A stretch of 64,000 bases of DNA from Coprinus comatus. Taxonomy: Eukaryota > Basidiomycota > Agaricomycetes > Agaricales > Agaricaceae. This document shows positions 11,150 to 20,909 of this stretch, piece by piece (position 1 is the first letter of the stretch; each line of letters opens with the position of its first letter). Under the pieces are notes generated by a model. It was not told where the DNA came from. It did no database searches and saw only the letters and a program-made list of their open reading frames with translations. The stretch is from assembly GCA_034638255.1 (NCBI GenBank), contig JAWPGT010000102.1, positions 1 to 64,000 on the forward strand, in the 5' to 3' direction. The position numbers and the translations under genes are program-made.

Positions 11150-11475
11150 CAATACTACAAATCCTACTACAGTATAGTACGAGTTGTACAAGTCTACTAT
11201 AGTACGGTGGGTGTAGTAGAATTCTACTACAGTACAGTGCGAGTAGTAGGATTCTACTACAGTACAGTGAGAGTAGTAGGATTCTACTACAGTATAGTGT
11301 GGGTAGTAGAATTCTACTACAGTATAGTGACAGTAGTAGAATTCTTCAATCCTATAGTGAGAGTAGTAGAATCCTACTACAACATAGTGCAAGTAGTAGA
11401 ATTTTACTATAGTATAGCATGTGTAGTAGAATTCTTCAATCTTATAGTGAGAGTAGTAGAATTTTACAATATAGC
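11150..11475. repeat. 30-bp minisatellite of 18-bp palindromes
   Basis: About ten copies of a 30-bp unit. The consensus combines the perfect palindrome GTAGTAGAATTCTACTAC with a 12-bp spacer close to AGTATAGTGAGA. Some units carry TTCAATC in place of the second palindrome half. Because 30 is divisible by three, both strands are open (about 124 and 128 codons), but composition alone explains this. It starts about 90 bp after the KDZ transposase stop codon. Confidence 0.9.
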
Positions 11476-11490
11476 TGGATACAGCCCACT

Positions 11491-11536
11491 GTACCCAAAA
11501 ATTACAACTAGTGGTACCCAAAAATTACAACTAGTG
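11491..11536. repeat. 23-bp direct tandem duplication
   Basis: GTACCCAAAAATTACAAC plus five more bases occurs at 11491-11513 and again at 11514-11536, followed by the start of a third, diverged copy. It sits between the palindromic minisatellite and the left inverted repeat. Confidence 0.85.
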
Positions 11537-11571
11537 GTATCCATTTGTAACTGCTTTTGGTTAATCCGCTA

Positions 11572-12550
11572 CGTGAGTATGCGAGCTCAATAATAATAAC
11601 ACCCTCCTACGTGTGGGGTAGATACTGTTACTAACTTTGAAATCTCATACTAATAGTAACTACAACTATGTATTGGGAGTAACTACAGTAAAAACAAAAA
11701 CATGCATCTTCGACACGTTGAATTTTAACTACAGTAAAAATCCACCAAAACTCACTTCACTGAGATCAAAAATGTGTGTCCTCGATGCGTTAAAGTGTTA
11801 CCAGCATACAGGCACGCGTGCAGGGGGCAGGACGCGTCGAGTCTTGCGAAGTCTCGAAATGGCAGGACCTCGGACAAACTGTTGACATCACACATGCCGG
11901 CGTTTCAATGCTGGCTCAAGTTCCAATTTCAGATCGACAGATCTTATGTTGCTCTCTCCCTATTTTGGTATTTATGTCAGACGTCACCCTGAGAGTCTCG
12001 AAGCTTGACACTTCTTGACACGGAACTGCCATTATCCTCTAAATATCAAATAAAAATATTGCATTAGGCATGCTGTTGAGAGTCTTCTCTATCTCATACT
12101 TCAACTGCCACAGGATACTCGATCTGAGTGTTCTAAGGCTTACCATTAGCATTATCGCTAGTGGTTACCACCAACCAGTTTTGTCAGGACTTCAAGGCAG
12201 TCAGGACTTATTCCGAACTCTTGGCAATGCCACAATTTTGGTGACTAGACAAGTCACTATGCCACTACCGTTTATTTTAATATCAAACTATCTACCCTTA
12301 CCTACTCCATTATGATTCAGTAACTAAATAAACTAGTAGTACATTCAACATTTCTGGGAGAAGAACTTAATCAAAGTTTACCCGAACATGACGACCTCGC
12401 AAACGTGAACTAGTACGAGTCGTATGACAAGTAACAGGCTCTTTATCTGCTTGAATGATGGAGTGTTGAGGTGAAGATTGTAAGTCGTCACCAGGGGTTG
12501 GATGAGCCGGGGAAGGGTCTTCTGATGGGGTTGGTAAAGTTAGTTCCTGA
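11572..12550 (+). repeat. Left arm (979 bp) of a long inverted repeat; partner at 22885-23864
   Basis: Read on the plus strand this segment matches the reverse complement of 22885-23864 nearly base for base. Homology begins at CGTGAGTATGCGAGCTC (11572) and ends at TCCTGA (12550). A one-base length difference and a few substitutions were noticed, for example Pro/Leu and His/Arg changes in the duplicated coding part and an indel near 11860. Sequence outside both ends is unrelated between the arms, and no target-site duplication is seen at the outer edges. The arm contains a copy of the last coding segment (12367-12550, minus) and the 3' flank of the gene at 20910-23068. Confidence 0.92.
12367..12550 (-). 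pseudogene. Duplicated last coding segment of the gene at 20910-23068
   Basis: On the minus strand this encodes ELTLPTPSEDPSPAHP through RLRGRHVRVNFD-stop, matching the C-terminus of the right-hand gene with two noticed substitutions. Immediately upstream on the minus strand is a pyrimidine-rich tract ending CTTTCAG, exactly like a 3' splice site, whereas the right copy continues directly into upstream coding sequence. No other exon of the gene is present on this side. Confidence 0.75.
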
Positions 12551-13340
12551 AAGAAAACGGAAATGAAAAAAGAATACCATACGACTAACAAAACTCATGT
12601 CTTGATTGTCAGCCTGTTATTCGGGTGCAATCCCTGGTTGGCCCAGGCCACTAACAATCAATCTGAAAAGCACCGAATGTGAACCAAATGACATATGTAT
12701 TAGATATTGTGTTAGGTTTTTTTTGGTACTCTTTAGTCTTTCACGGCATCTGGTCCCGCCACACGTTAGGGTCCAGACTCCAGATTGTTTTAGGTTTGTA
12801 TGGTAGGCTGTAGCCACAGGGTAGCTATTGAATTGGCTGAATTGTCACCAAAACTGAACAACACCAAATATGACATTATGTTCATATTATATCAATCACA
12901 TCACATTACAATAACCATACTGAGCTTCATCTAATGTTCGGCTTATTTGGCCTGAACTTGCCCTTCTGTTGGTATTTAAAAAATTGTAACGAAAAGCTTT
13001 CAACTTTCATAGTTAGGGTCATTTTCCATTGATCTAATGTAGCATATCATTCTAAGTATGTAACAGAATGTGTATTGATCGACATCACAACAATAATTCA
13101 ACAGCATGATGACATCATTATCTTTACAAACCATGGCCTCGAATCTTCAAAATGTACTCAAAGTTTCTTGCAGATTCTATAGCACAAATATTTCCTTGTA
13201 TTACTAAAAATCACCTACGCAAAATAAAAATAAAAAGGGATAAAGAAAAAACTTGATGAAATTTTAAAAAAGGAATAAAAATAAACAATATGTGAAATAA
13301 AAAGAAAAGAAATAAAGAAAAAACAATACAATGGTCGAAA
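12551..13340. other. Gene-free stretch inside the inverted-repeat module
   Basis: No protein or RNA gene is recognised between the left repeat arm and the 3' end of the KDZ gene. The part at 13200-13330 is A-rich. Confidence 0.5.
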
Positions 13341-13392
13341 ACTACTCAGCATTCTCCTCATCATCATAACCTTCTTCTCCCAGGCCCGCAAC

Positions 13393-16360
13393 TCATATCA
13401 CAGAATCTATACTTTCACAAATACCTGCTTCAATCTCATCTGCCTCATATTCCTTCTGCATATTGCTTTCTTCGGCATCTAATGGTTGAGCACTGGATAG
13501 ATTAATATTCGGCACTTGGATGACTCCTTCCTTGTACAACCTTCCGCCAATATGATTAACTGCTGTACCAGGTGAAAGATACTTACCATCCATTCGCCCT
13601 TCAAGTGCCTTCAACTTGAGGATGTGTTCTTGATTTACCAATTGAAATTGGCGTCTTCGAAGATGAATCTGATGGGCAATGTCAGGTTGATAAATTTTGT
13701 ATAGTTCCTCAATGCCTTCGAGGAATGCTTCTTCATCTCGCATATAAGTGACTAGCCGAGATACTTCAATTTCTACTCTCTCAAGTTCCTCTTCTGCTCT
13801 CAACAACTTGAAATACCTGTCCATCAATAAACGTGCTGCTGGACAGGCCCATGGTTTGTTCTGAATATCTTCTCGACCATCTGCAAGGAGTTCAAATTCT
13901 GCCAGGAATGTGTACTCAACAACTTGTTTCAATTTTAACATTGGACAAGGGGGTTCCATATTTGCAGCTGCATTGTTATAACGGTCCAAGGCTGTTCGGA
14001 TAGCTGTTGAACGTCGTTGAAGGGCCTTAGAAATTGATTCCCGCATGTTATATCCTAAAAGTAAATAAGCCTCCTGAAAGAAGTAGAAATTTTTTAATAA
14101 CTTACCTGTGCTTGATTGGTTTACCTTTCCTAACTCAAATACCCTTTGAACTACCAAATATTCCAGCTTGTCCACGCTCTCCTGGTATTCATGTTCTTTA
14201 ATCATTTTCGCCACATGTTGCCAATCTGGGTTGCCAACCTTCCAAGTTTCCTTCACATTAAGCTTTGTTTCCAACTCATGGACACGAGAGAGAATTGAAC
14301 GCTTGCGTTCCAACTGTTAGGTTTTTCCCAGATATCTCCTTATCTTATCCATCTTTCCTAATCACTCCACTTATCTTATCCTGATGTTCTGGACTCTTTC
14401 ATAATGTTCTTTTCCTTTATTATGTTACTTACATATTCCCTTTGTGTGCTGGCAAGGGTCCTTATTGTTCTCCCCTTTTGGTTGTTCTTTGTTCTGGTAG
14501 ATATATAAGTCCCTCATGTCTTAGCCAAACTATCCAATCAATTCCCTTCTTTCTGTGTCTGTGTCTGTGTCTGAGCTTAACTCTCTATCTTTACTCCTCA
14601 CATTCTCTTTACCACTCTCTACCATTCTGACACCAACAAGTGTCTACGATCTCGTTCGATTTTAGAAGTTTCGGAGGGCTCATTTGCACCTGTCAAAGTA
14701 GATGGGGTATCAAGATACCATTGACAACTATCTAGGAGTTTCTGCCTAGTATTCATAAAGAATTATGGTTGTTAAACAAGGACAAAAATGCGAGAAATAA
14801 ACGAGAGAGAGTATCAACATACCTAACATCCAACAGACTTGTCAGTTTTTGTAGATACTCCATCTCATGTGTCTCCTGTAATGGCGTCTGCTTGCGATTT
14901 AATAAATAGGTATGTTCTTCGGCTAGCCACTCTTGAAAAACAAGATCATTTTCTATTCCTAGATCTCGTTTTGACAACTCAAATGCAGGTTTATTGGGGA
15001 GGATGTCCAGAGCATGGTTGTAATTTGTGACGAGAAATTTACCTGAAAGGTAATTGAATAACACAAAAGATAATATAAAGTAATACTTACTTAGAGCCTG
15101 GTATGTATCTGTTTCATCTAAATGTTTAAAAAACAAAGAGATTTTTTGCTGGCGGTGAAAAACACTACAATGTCGCATCGACTTTGCAAGCTCATTTGAT
15201 CTCGAGAACAGCCTTTCTCCACCCTCAAGATCACTAAGACCCAGGCCATCCACATAGGTCATGAGGTAAGATAGCTGGCAGAGTTGATTGTGTGCGTGAC
15301 CATGAAATGAACCAACCAACGAAGTATACTGCATTTCTTGAGCACGAGCACCTAGAGCACTGGCTGCAAGTGTCTTCTGGAATCGACATCCTATGTCGTA
15401 ACCTCCACCAAGTCCAGACCCCAAGTTATCAAGCAATTTCTCAACAACCACAAGTGGATATTGAGATCTATGAGAGAATTAAAAAAGAAGTTAATTTTTA
15501 TGATCAAAACCACTCACCCTTCACCGCTTTTAACCATATCTGTTACCAGAAGAACTGACCCATGCCGACATAAAGCAACAAATACCCCAGTCTCATCAAA
15601 TATACCCAATGTCTTCGATGTCTTCACATTGGACATATTCTTCCACCGCTCCAAACAAGGTGAGTCAGGATCATTTTCATTGTCACTTGTGGTTTGGGCT
15701 CTGTGTCCCTCAGTTCCTTTGTTCTACCAAACCCGAGTGAGTCTGAAGAACGGGTATTGGTATTATACTTAGATGTCAATTACCTTCATCCACTTTTCAA
15801 TGTCCTCCCGCTTAATATAATAATCATTCTTCACATTGCAAACATCAGCCAATTCATTAACTGCTGTAGTTCCATCCTTCTCCTCCCCTTTTGGTTCACA
15901 TTTGAGCACCCGCTTCAGTGAATTGTTTCCATCCATGGTGAACAACAATTTGAACTTGAGTTCAGGTTCATTTTCTAGAGGATAAGTACAAGATGCACAA
16001 GTATGTTGTAGCCGCCAGTTCAATCCATCTCTTCCCATTGCACACTGAATTTGAGCCTCGACTTGATCAAGGATTGAGAGATATATGTCAAAACATATAG
16101 AGAATTGTTTGCTGAAATGAGGTTTTACTGGTTTCTGTATGACATCAGATACAACTAATCAAGTAAGAAGGAGCAACTCACAGAAATATACGCCTGGCCG
16201 TAAAGCCATTAATTGTGAACCTTGGACATTGAAGCGACATTATATGGTACATCTCTATTGTTCATACCGTTACCGCCATCATTGGTTTGTGTGGAGAACA
16301 GGGAATGAGACCATGGGAAACCAAGGCAGTGAGGATACCTCGATCCCCTGCACATAGTGG
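13393..16360 (-). pseudogene. Second KDZ-superfamily transposase, disrupted by insertions
   Basis: Minus-strand exons give a KDZ transposase core. Near 16350-16250 is ILTALVSHGLIPCSPHKP. Near 16125-16030 is KPHFSKQFSICFDIYLSILD, then GRDGLNWRLQHTCASCTYPL (about 16037) and the TMDGNNSLKRV motif. Near 15400-15250 are YDIGCRFQKTLAASALG and the SFHGHAHNQLCQLSYLMTYV stretch, then GLSDLEGGERLFSRSNEL and FHRQQKISLFFKHLD. The C-terminal helical region runs to 13393. An intron (about 14799-14722) joins LLDVR to QKLLDSCQWYLDTP in frame. The coding exon is then cut by a solo LTR at 14315-14632; removing it restores a continuous frame. An in-frame TGA at 13393-13395 precedes 16 more open codons to TAG at 13342. 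The upstream Cys-cluster part of the protein is missing. Confidence 0.88.
14315..14632 (+). mobile_element. Solo LTR with 5-bp target-site duplication
   Basis: The 318-bp segment starts TGTTAGG and ends CTGACA (TG...CA ends). It is bounded by the direct repeat CCAAC at 14310-14314 and 14633-14637, the 5-bp target duplication expected of an LTR retrotransposon. It contains a GATATATAAGTCC TATA-like box near 14500 and TC-rich sequence after it, as in an LTR promoter. No internal retrotransposon genes remain, so recombination between two LTRs is the likely origin. It lies inside an exon of the KDZ transposase. Confidence 0.85.
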
Positions 16361-16520
16361 GATACTCTTTGAATGAAAACCTTAGAGTAACCCATAGAGC
16401 ATGAGTAATGAAAAGAATCGAATACTGACATAAAAACTCACCAAATATGTCAAATACACATATATCATAGTAGTTTTGGATTTGGCCGACTGGAGATGTA
16501 GTCTTGTAAGAAGAGAAAAG

Positions 16521-16593
16521 TGACCACACCAGGGATTGAACCCAGGACCACCCAAATGTGCATTGGGAGCTCTAACCACTGAGCTATATGGCC
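16521..16593 (-). tRNA. tRNA-like gene or SINE head with non-canonical anticodon loop
   Basis: The 73-nt minus-strand segment starting GGCCATATAGCTCAGTGG folds as a full cloverleaf. The acceptor stem GGCCATA pairs with TGTGGTC (including G-U pairs), with discriminator A. The D stem is GCTC/GAGC, the anticodon stem CCCAA/TTGGG, and the T arm carries TTCAATC. A-box (TAGCTCAGTGG) and B-box (GGTTCAATCCC) promoters are intact, and TTTT follows three bases after the 3' end as an RNA polymerase III terminator. The 7-nt anticodon loop is TGCACAT, so position 33 is G instead of the nearly invariant U; read literally the anticodon would be CAC. That argues for a pseudogene or the head of a tRNA-derived SINE rather than a working tRNA. 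Confidence 0.6.
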
Positions 16594-16828
16594 TTAGGTA
16601 TTGTAGGAACTGATACTAGATATATGTACCAGGGTATAGTCTTGTTTCCCAGTCACTGGCTCAAGCAGGGGCATAGGCGCTGTGTGACATAGCGTGGGAA
16701 CTCAGAGGACCTGACCTGTCAGGTGACTTGTCCTGTCATCACCTGACATACCCCCCTGACATGGCAAGTCACATGACCGTGAGAATAGTCACATGACAAT
16801 TTACACTTCTCTCTAACAAGCGCAAAGC

Positions 16829-17077
16829 GCTCGGGGCCCATAACCTGTAAGCACAGGATTGTAGAGGACGACGAGACGAGCACGATGACAAAGGAATGGA
16901 AGGAAATGGTTGAGAAATGACTGAGATATAACACAAACACTGCAGACACTTGTATTAGACTGGAGAGATACAATAACTTCTTAACTACTCACCTGCAGAC
17001 ACTTGTATTAGACTAGAGAGTCTTCATGTGTCTGCAGGACGCTTCAGTAACGTGTGACGTGACATTGTGATGTCACA
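16829..17077 (-). mobile_element. Probable LTR plus primer-binding-site remnant
   Basis: On the minus strand a segment starting TGTGACATCAC (17077) and ending GTGCTTACA (16846) has TG...CA ends. It is followed at once by GGTTATGGGCCCCGAGC (16845-16829), resembling the post-LTR start of fungal Ty1/copia-type elements. Inside, CAGACACTTGTATTAGACT occurs twice (near 16940 and 16994). No target duplication or second LTR was found, and downstream internal sequence stops by about 16600, so the call is tentative. Confidence 0.4.
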
Positions 17078-17108
17078 GAAAGCGGAAACAATCTACAAGT
17101 CCAGAACT

Positions 17109-17506
17109 CTAAAGAGAATATCCAACCACAACTCTTCTAACCTCAACCAACAATAAGTACTGACCTTGGGGACTGTCTAGAGCATTCCTGACACCAGCGT
17201 GACTGAACGGCAGATCTTCCATACCAGTCATTACTTCTTGCTCCGTGTTTGTTGAGTCAAGCTCATTCCCATCCCAGCCCCAAGAGTTATCAAGAGGATA
17301 CACTACATTTCTGCCTAGAGAGTGAGACTTTCAAAAAAAAGGAGACATACTGAATGTAAACGCACTGTACCTTGCTCTTGGCCGTTTATCCACTGACCAT
17401 AATGCACCTGTTGGCGTTTGACACCTGAAACAATTTGTGGGGCACCAGTATTGTTGTCATAGTAACAGAATTTGCTTGAGGTAGCTCCTCTATTTCTTTT
17501 GCCCAT
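17109..17506 (-). pseudogene. Possible N-terminal remnant of the second KDZ gene, or a separate small ORF
   Basis: From ATG 17506 the minus strand encodes MGKRNRGATSSKFCYYDNN and then QIVSGVKRQQVHYGQW, a donor-like GTACAGTGC, and after a gap YPLDNSWGWDGNELD. The position, orientation and basic first residues suit the lost N-terminus of the KDZ gene at 13393-16360. The LTR remnant and tRNA-like element lie between them and the Cys-cluster region is absent. I cannot confirm the link from sequence alone. Confidence 0.35.
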
Positions 17507-17559
17507 TGGTAATACCAAACCACTGGTCTTGTTTAACACTCACACGGTCAACCTGCGGT

Positions 17560-18890
17560 CAACACGTATGTGTCACATGATGTTCACACTTTCTTTAGAT
17601 AAATATATAATACATTCCTCGCCGAGTGGTGGTTCTGGTTATCTACTGTGGTTGATGGCATGATGGAGTGGTGTAGTCTGTATGCTGGAAGTAAGTGGAA
17701 CAGAAACTGGGCAGATATAATGAGCAGCTGAGATTCGGAATTCATGATTCCATGATGGAATCATCCATCTCATTCTAACTCCTAGTACACGTTTTACTAT
17801 GGTCTACCCCAGATTAGATAGCTAGAATATATTGATTAACATTAATTATAATCCATATAGATATACCATATGTATACCAGTAAAGTAAAGTAAATAAAAA
17901 TGAACCTATAAAGTATTGTATGTATGTGAATAGATGAATCATAATCGTGTCGGGTCTGGGAAAAGAGCCAGGTTCAGAGGTGCCATGGCTCAGTGATGTG
18001 CATTCCCTTACGATCCTCTACAATGTTGTTGTTGAGGTAAAACTCTCAAAACAATCAAGCGGCAATATCTGACCACAGTGTCCTTGGGAGACAGAACACT
18101 GTCATTCAATGCCAATGTGATCCACTGATCTCCGCATCCAAAATACAATATCTCAAAAATCTTGTATGATCTTTTCAGATGGGTTGCTCATATACTGATA
18201 TACTACTGTTCATTAAATATACCGCTTTTTTTGTGCCTTTTGGATCTATTTTTGAATAATTCTTGTCCAAAACCTCATGAGTATATTATTTGTCATTTTA
18301 TTAAATATGCATTGGCCAGTTTCTCTTCCTATGGACAATGGAATATTTGTCTATAGACACAGTGGTGCGAATTAAAAAAGGTTCTGTAGCCGATTGTGCA
18401 AGATACAACTCCAAAATCTAGATACTCATTTTTTACAATAATTTATGTTTCTTGCAATGACAATAGAGCTATTATAGAGATAACTAATTGAGGTACAATA
18501 TATATGTCACCAGAAATGTATACTGGATAAACCGAAGATCTCAAACAAGACAGGTGAATGTGCAGGTTGGAATCAAAATGTGAGGCGGGTATGGGGTGGC
18601 ATAGGGCGGGGACTGACAATTTCCTAAAGCAGTTATATGACATAAGATTAAGTATCCTAAATATATGTTTATATTACAGATCCGGTGTACGAGAAAGTAA
18701 TCCAAGGTCTACAATGGCGATCTTATTTGGTTCACTTGTCTAGGATTGTGATTATAATTTATCAGGTGTGAGTCATGACTTAGTGAGTCAAGCGAGAGTC
18801 AAGATAGAGTAGATGTCATATATTTTCATTTTTAATACCAACATCAAGTTGAATACACATCGATGATGGTGAAGTTGAAACTATACTACT
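17560..18890. other. Gene-free stretch inside the inverted-repeat module
   Basis: AT-rich sequence with no reading frame resembling a known protein. A weak A-box-like TGGCTCAGTG near 17986 lacks a matching B-box. No other feature is seen. Confidence 0.5.
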
Positions 18891-18895
18891 GACTA

Positions 18896-20760
18896 CTACT
18901 CAGGTGTAACACATACACATTGAGCCATATACAAACAAACAAAATATGCACAGGCGGCTGGGTCTGTCTTGAATTTAACCATTTTATTGTTAACCTGGGG
19001 ACCAGCCATCTCCAAAGCTGTATACTTCCCATAATACACTCCAGGTGAAAATCCTACTGGTACAACCCAGTAGGCCTTAGCATCACTGATATCTCTGGAA
19101 GCAGTGGAAGGAATTGGGACCGAGGCTACTGAGCGATGTGGCAACTGTTTCAGGGAATCCACACTGTGTTGCATGTATTGCCAAACAAAAAATGTTTGAG
19201 CATCTCGGTGTTGGTGAGTTACATAGATGACCACGTCATCAAATATGCCAGAACAACGGAATGCAGTATTCCTAATAAATATTGTTATTAAACATCATAC
19301 ACCATTGGACATTTGGACTGATGTACTCACATTCCCTGGTAGACACCAGGTGATATTCCCACAATCACAGTCCACCAGCTATCAATTGAGGGGATATGTT
19401 TATCCATGTCAATATCGGCATTGGTTTGAGCTAGTAAGAGATCAGTGAGCGAATTTTTCACATGTAGAGCATTTTGATTGTACATACCAGCAGTTGAAGT
19501 GACACTTGTTGATTCTTCAATGGGCCTGGCGGTCGATCCACTGGCAGCCATACCTTGAGATGCATTAGTGAAGTTGGGTGTGGATTGAGTTTGAGTTTTG
19601 ATCCCAGTTGTACAACTTGATGAAGGGTGGGATTCACAAGTTCTGATAGGAACAAGTAGATTTTTACGAATAAAGAAACTTGACTCGGAAAATTGGGCTG
19701 GGGCTTCATTGGCTTTAGACTGTCTGGGCATGCTAGTGGTGAAGACTTTAGTAACGACGTTTACATCGCTTGCGAGGTTGAAGTTCTCAGACTAAGAAAA
19801 TTTTAGTTATAACCTAAGTTTATATTGGAATAAAAAACAATCACCTTGCACAGCATGAGACCAGGGATACTGGTGCTAAGGTGCATGCATGCGATTGAAT
19901 GGTACCGGTCCTAACAGGTGATGTTCCTTTGCATATTTAAAAGCAGCTTCAGCATCTTTGTGCGAATGAAACACCCTATAACAGTAATCACTATAACCCA
20001 TTACAATCCACTTGATGGTATCCCTGTGGTCATGGTCACGTCATGTATGGTGTAGCATAAGTTCACACAACGCACCAGCTTCCAAATATGCCCTCAGTAA
20101 GGCCTTCAAAGATGACATGAGCAACTTTGCGGCACATGCAGCCTGTGGCCAACTCCTGTAATTCGTATGTCCTTTGCATACGACGATTGGCTATACAACT
20201 TGATAAGTCCAATGGAACATAATTAATCATTTGCGTGCTTACTTCCAGAAGGTAAATTTTCATCCTCACCACCAGAACCAGAAGGTAACGAGCAGTGTTC
20301 AGCCCCAGACCCATGTCATTTAGCCTCAGACCTGTGTCCTTCATTGTCAGACACATGTCCTTCGTCATCCGATATGCGTTCTTCATCATCAGATACGCGT
20401 CCTTCATTGTCAGATACGTGTTCTTTGTGTCCATCTTGGCTATCCTTGGATGTGGATCCACTACTAGTCGAGATGTTTGAGGACTCAGAATCTACTTCTA
20501 TCGAGTATGGTTCGCGTTTTACTACAGTCTTCATATTTGGCTTGGGGAGGATAGGTTGGTACAAGGCAACTGGAAGAAAGAAAGAAAGAAAGGTATATTT
20601 CAACCTCACCCGGATCTAACCTAAACAAATGGATTGAAATATTTACGATGTCAATTTGAGTTGGTACCTGGTAGCCTGTGCCACATTTCTAGGGTTCCAG
20701 TGTCTGCAATGAATGGTTTCTTTGCCTCAGGATCCGAAATGTCATCCTGTAATGGAAATT
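18896..20760 (-). CDS. Protein with repeats resembling the RNase H1 N-terminal (caulimovirus VI-like) domain
   Basis: Minus-strand exons give a multi-domain protein. An upstream exon (about 20750-20680) has DISDPEAKKPFIADTGTLEM. The next (about 20560-20290) has a low-complexity acidic block of HVSDNEG/RVSDDEE-type repeats. Next come YVPLDLSSCIANRRMQ and TGCMCRKVAHVIFEGLTEG (about 20230-20080). Three segments then resemble the RNase H1 N-terminal nucleic-acid-binding fold: WIVMGYSDYCYRVFHSHKDA (about 20010-19950), WWTVIVGISPGVYQG (about 19370-19330) and YWVVPVGFSPGVYYG with a downstream FKTDPAACAYF (about 19065-18935). No RNase H catalytic domain is seen, so it probably binds nucleic acid without cleaving it. 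Mushroom genomes carry many such genes near transposons. It lies head-to-head with the gene at 20910. Start codon and several exon joins are unsettled. Confidence 0.6.
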
Positions 20761-20909
20761 TTACAGTGAGTTATTTAGATTTTTATCCTGCATTTGGGGC
20801 TAGACCTACCTGGTATTGAGATGGTATGGATATTCATAGGGAATAAGGGAAATATAAAATTATAAATGAAGGTATTTGTTTTCCTTTGTTCTGTTTACGC
20901 CTCCTGAGA

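Noticed and set aside
11150..11475. Regularly spaced repeats resembling a CRISPR array
   Set aside because: The spacers are themselves repeated and the host is a eukaryote; this is a minisatellite.
11147..11593. Open frames of 124 and 128 codons on opposite strands with YYSTVRVV-type repeats
   Set aside because: They follow from a 30-bp tandem repeat whose length is a multiple of three; no start context, domain or non-repetitive coding signal.
11637..12315. Open frames in the left inverted-repeat arm, repeated in the right arm
   Set aside because: They are conserved only because the DNA is duplicated; they lie in the 3' flank of the gene at 20910-23068 and lack coding character.
17980..18060. 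A-box-like TGGCTCAGTG suggesting a tRNA or SINE
   Set aside because: No B-box or paired stems downstream.
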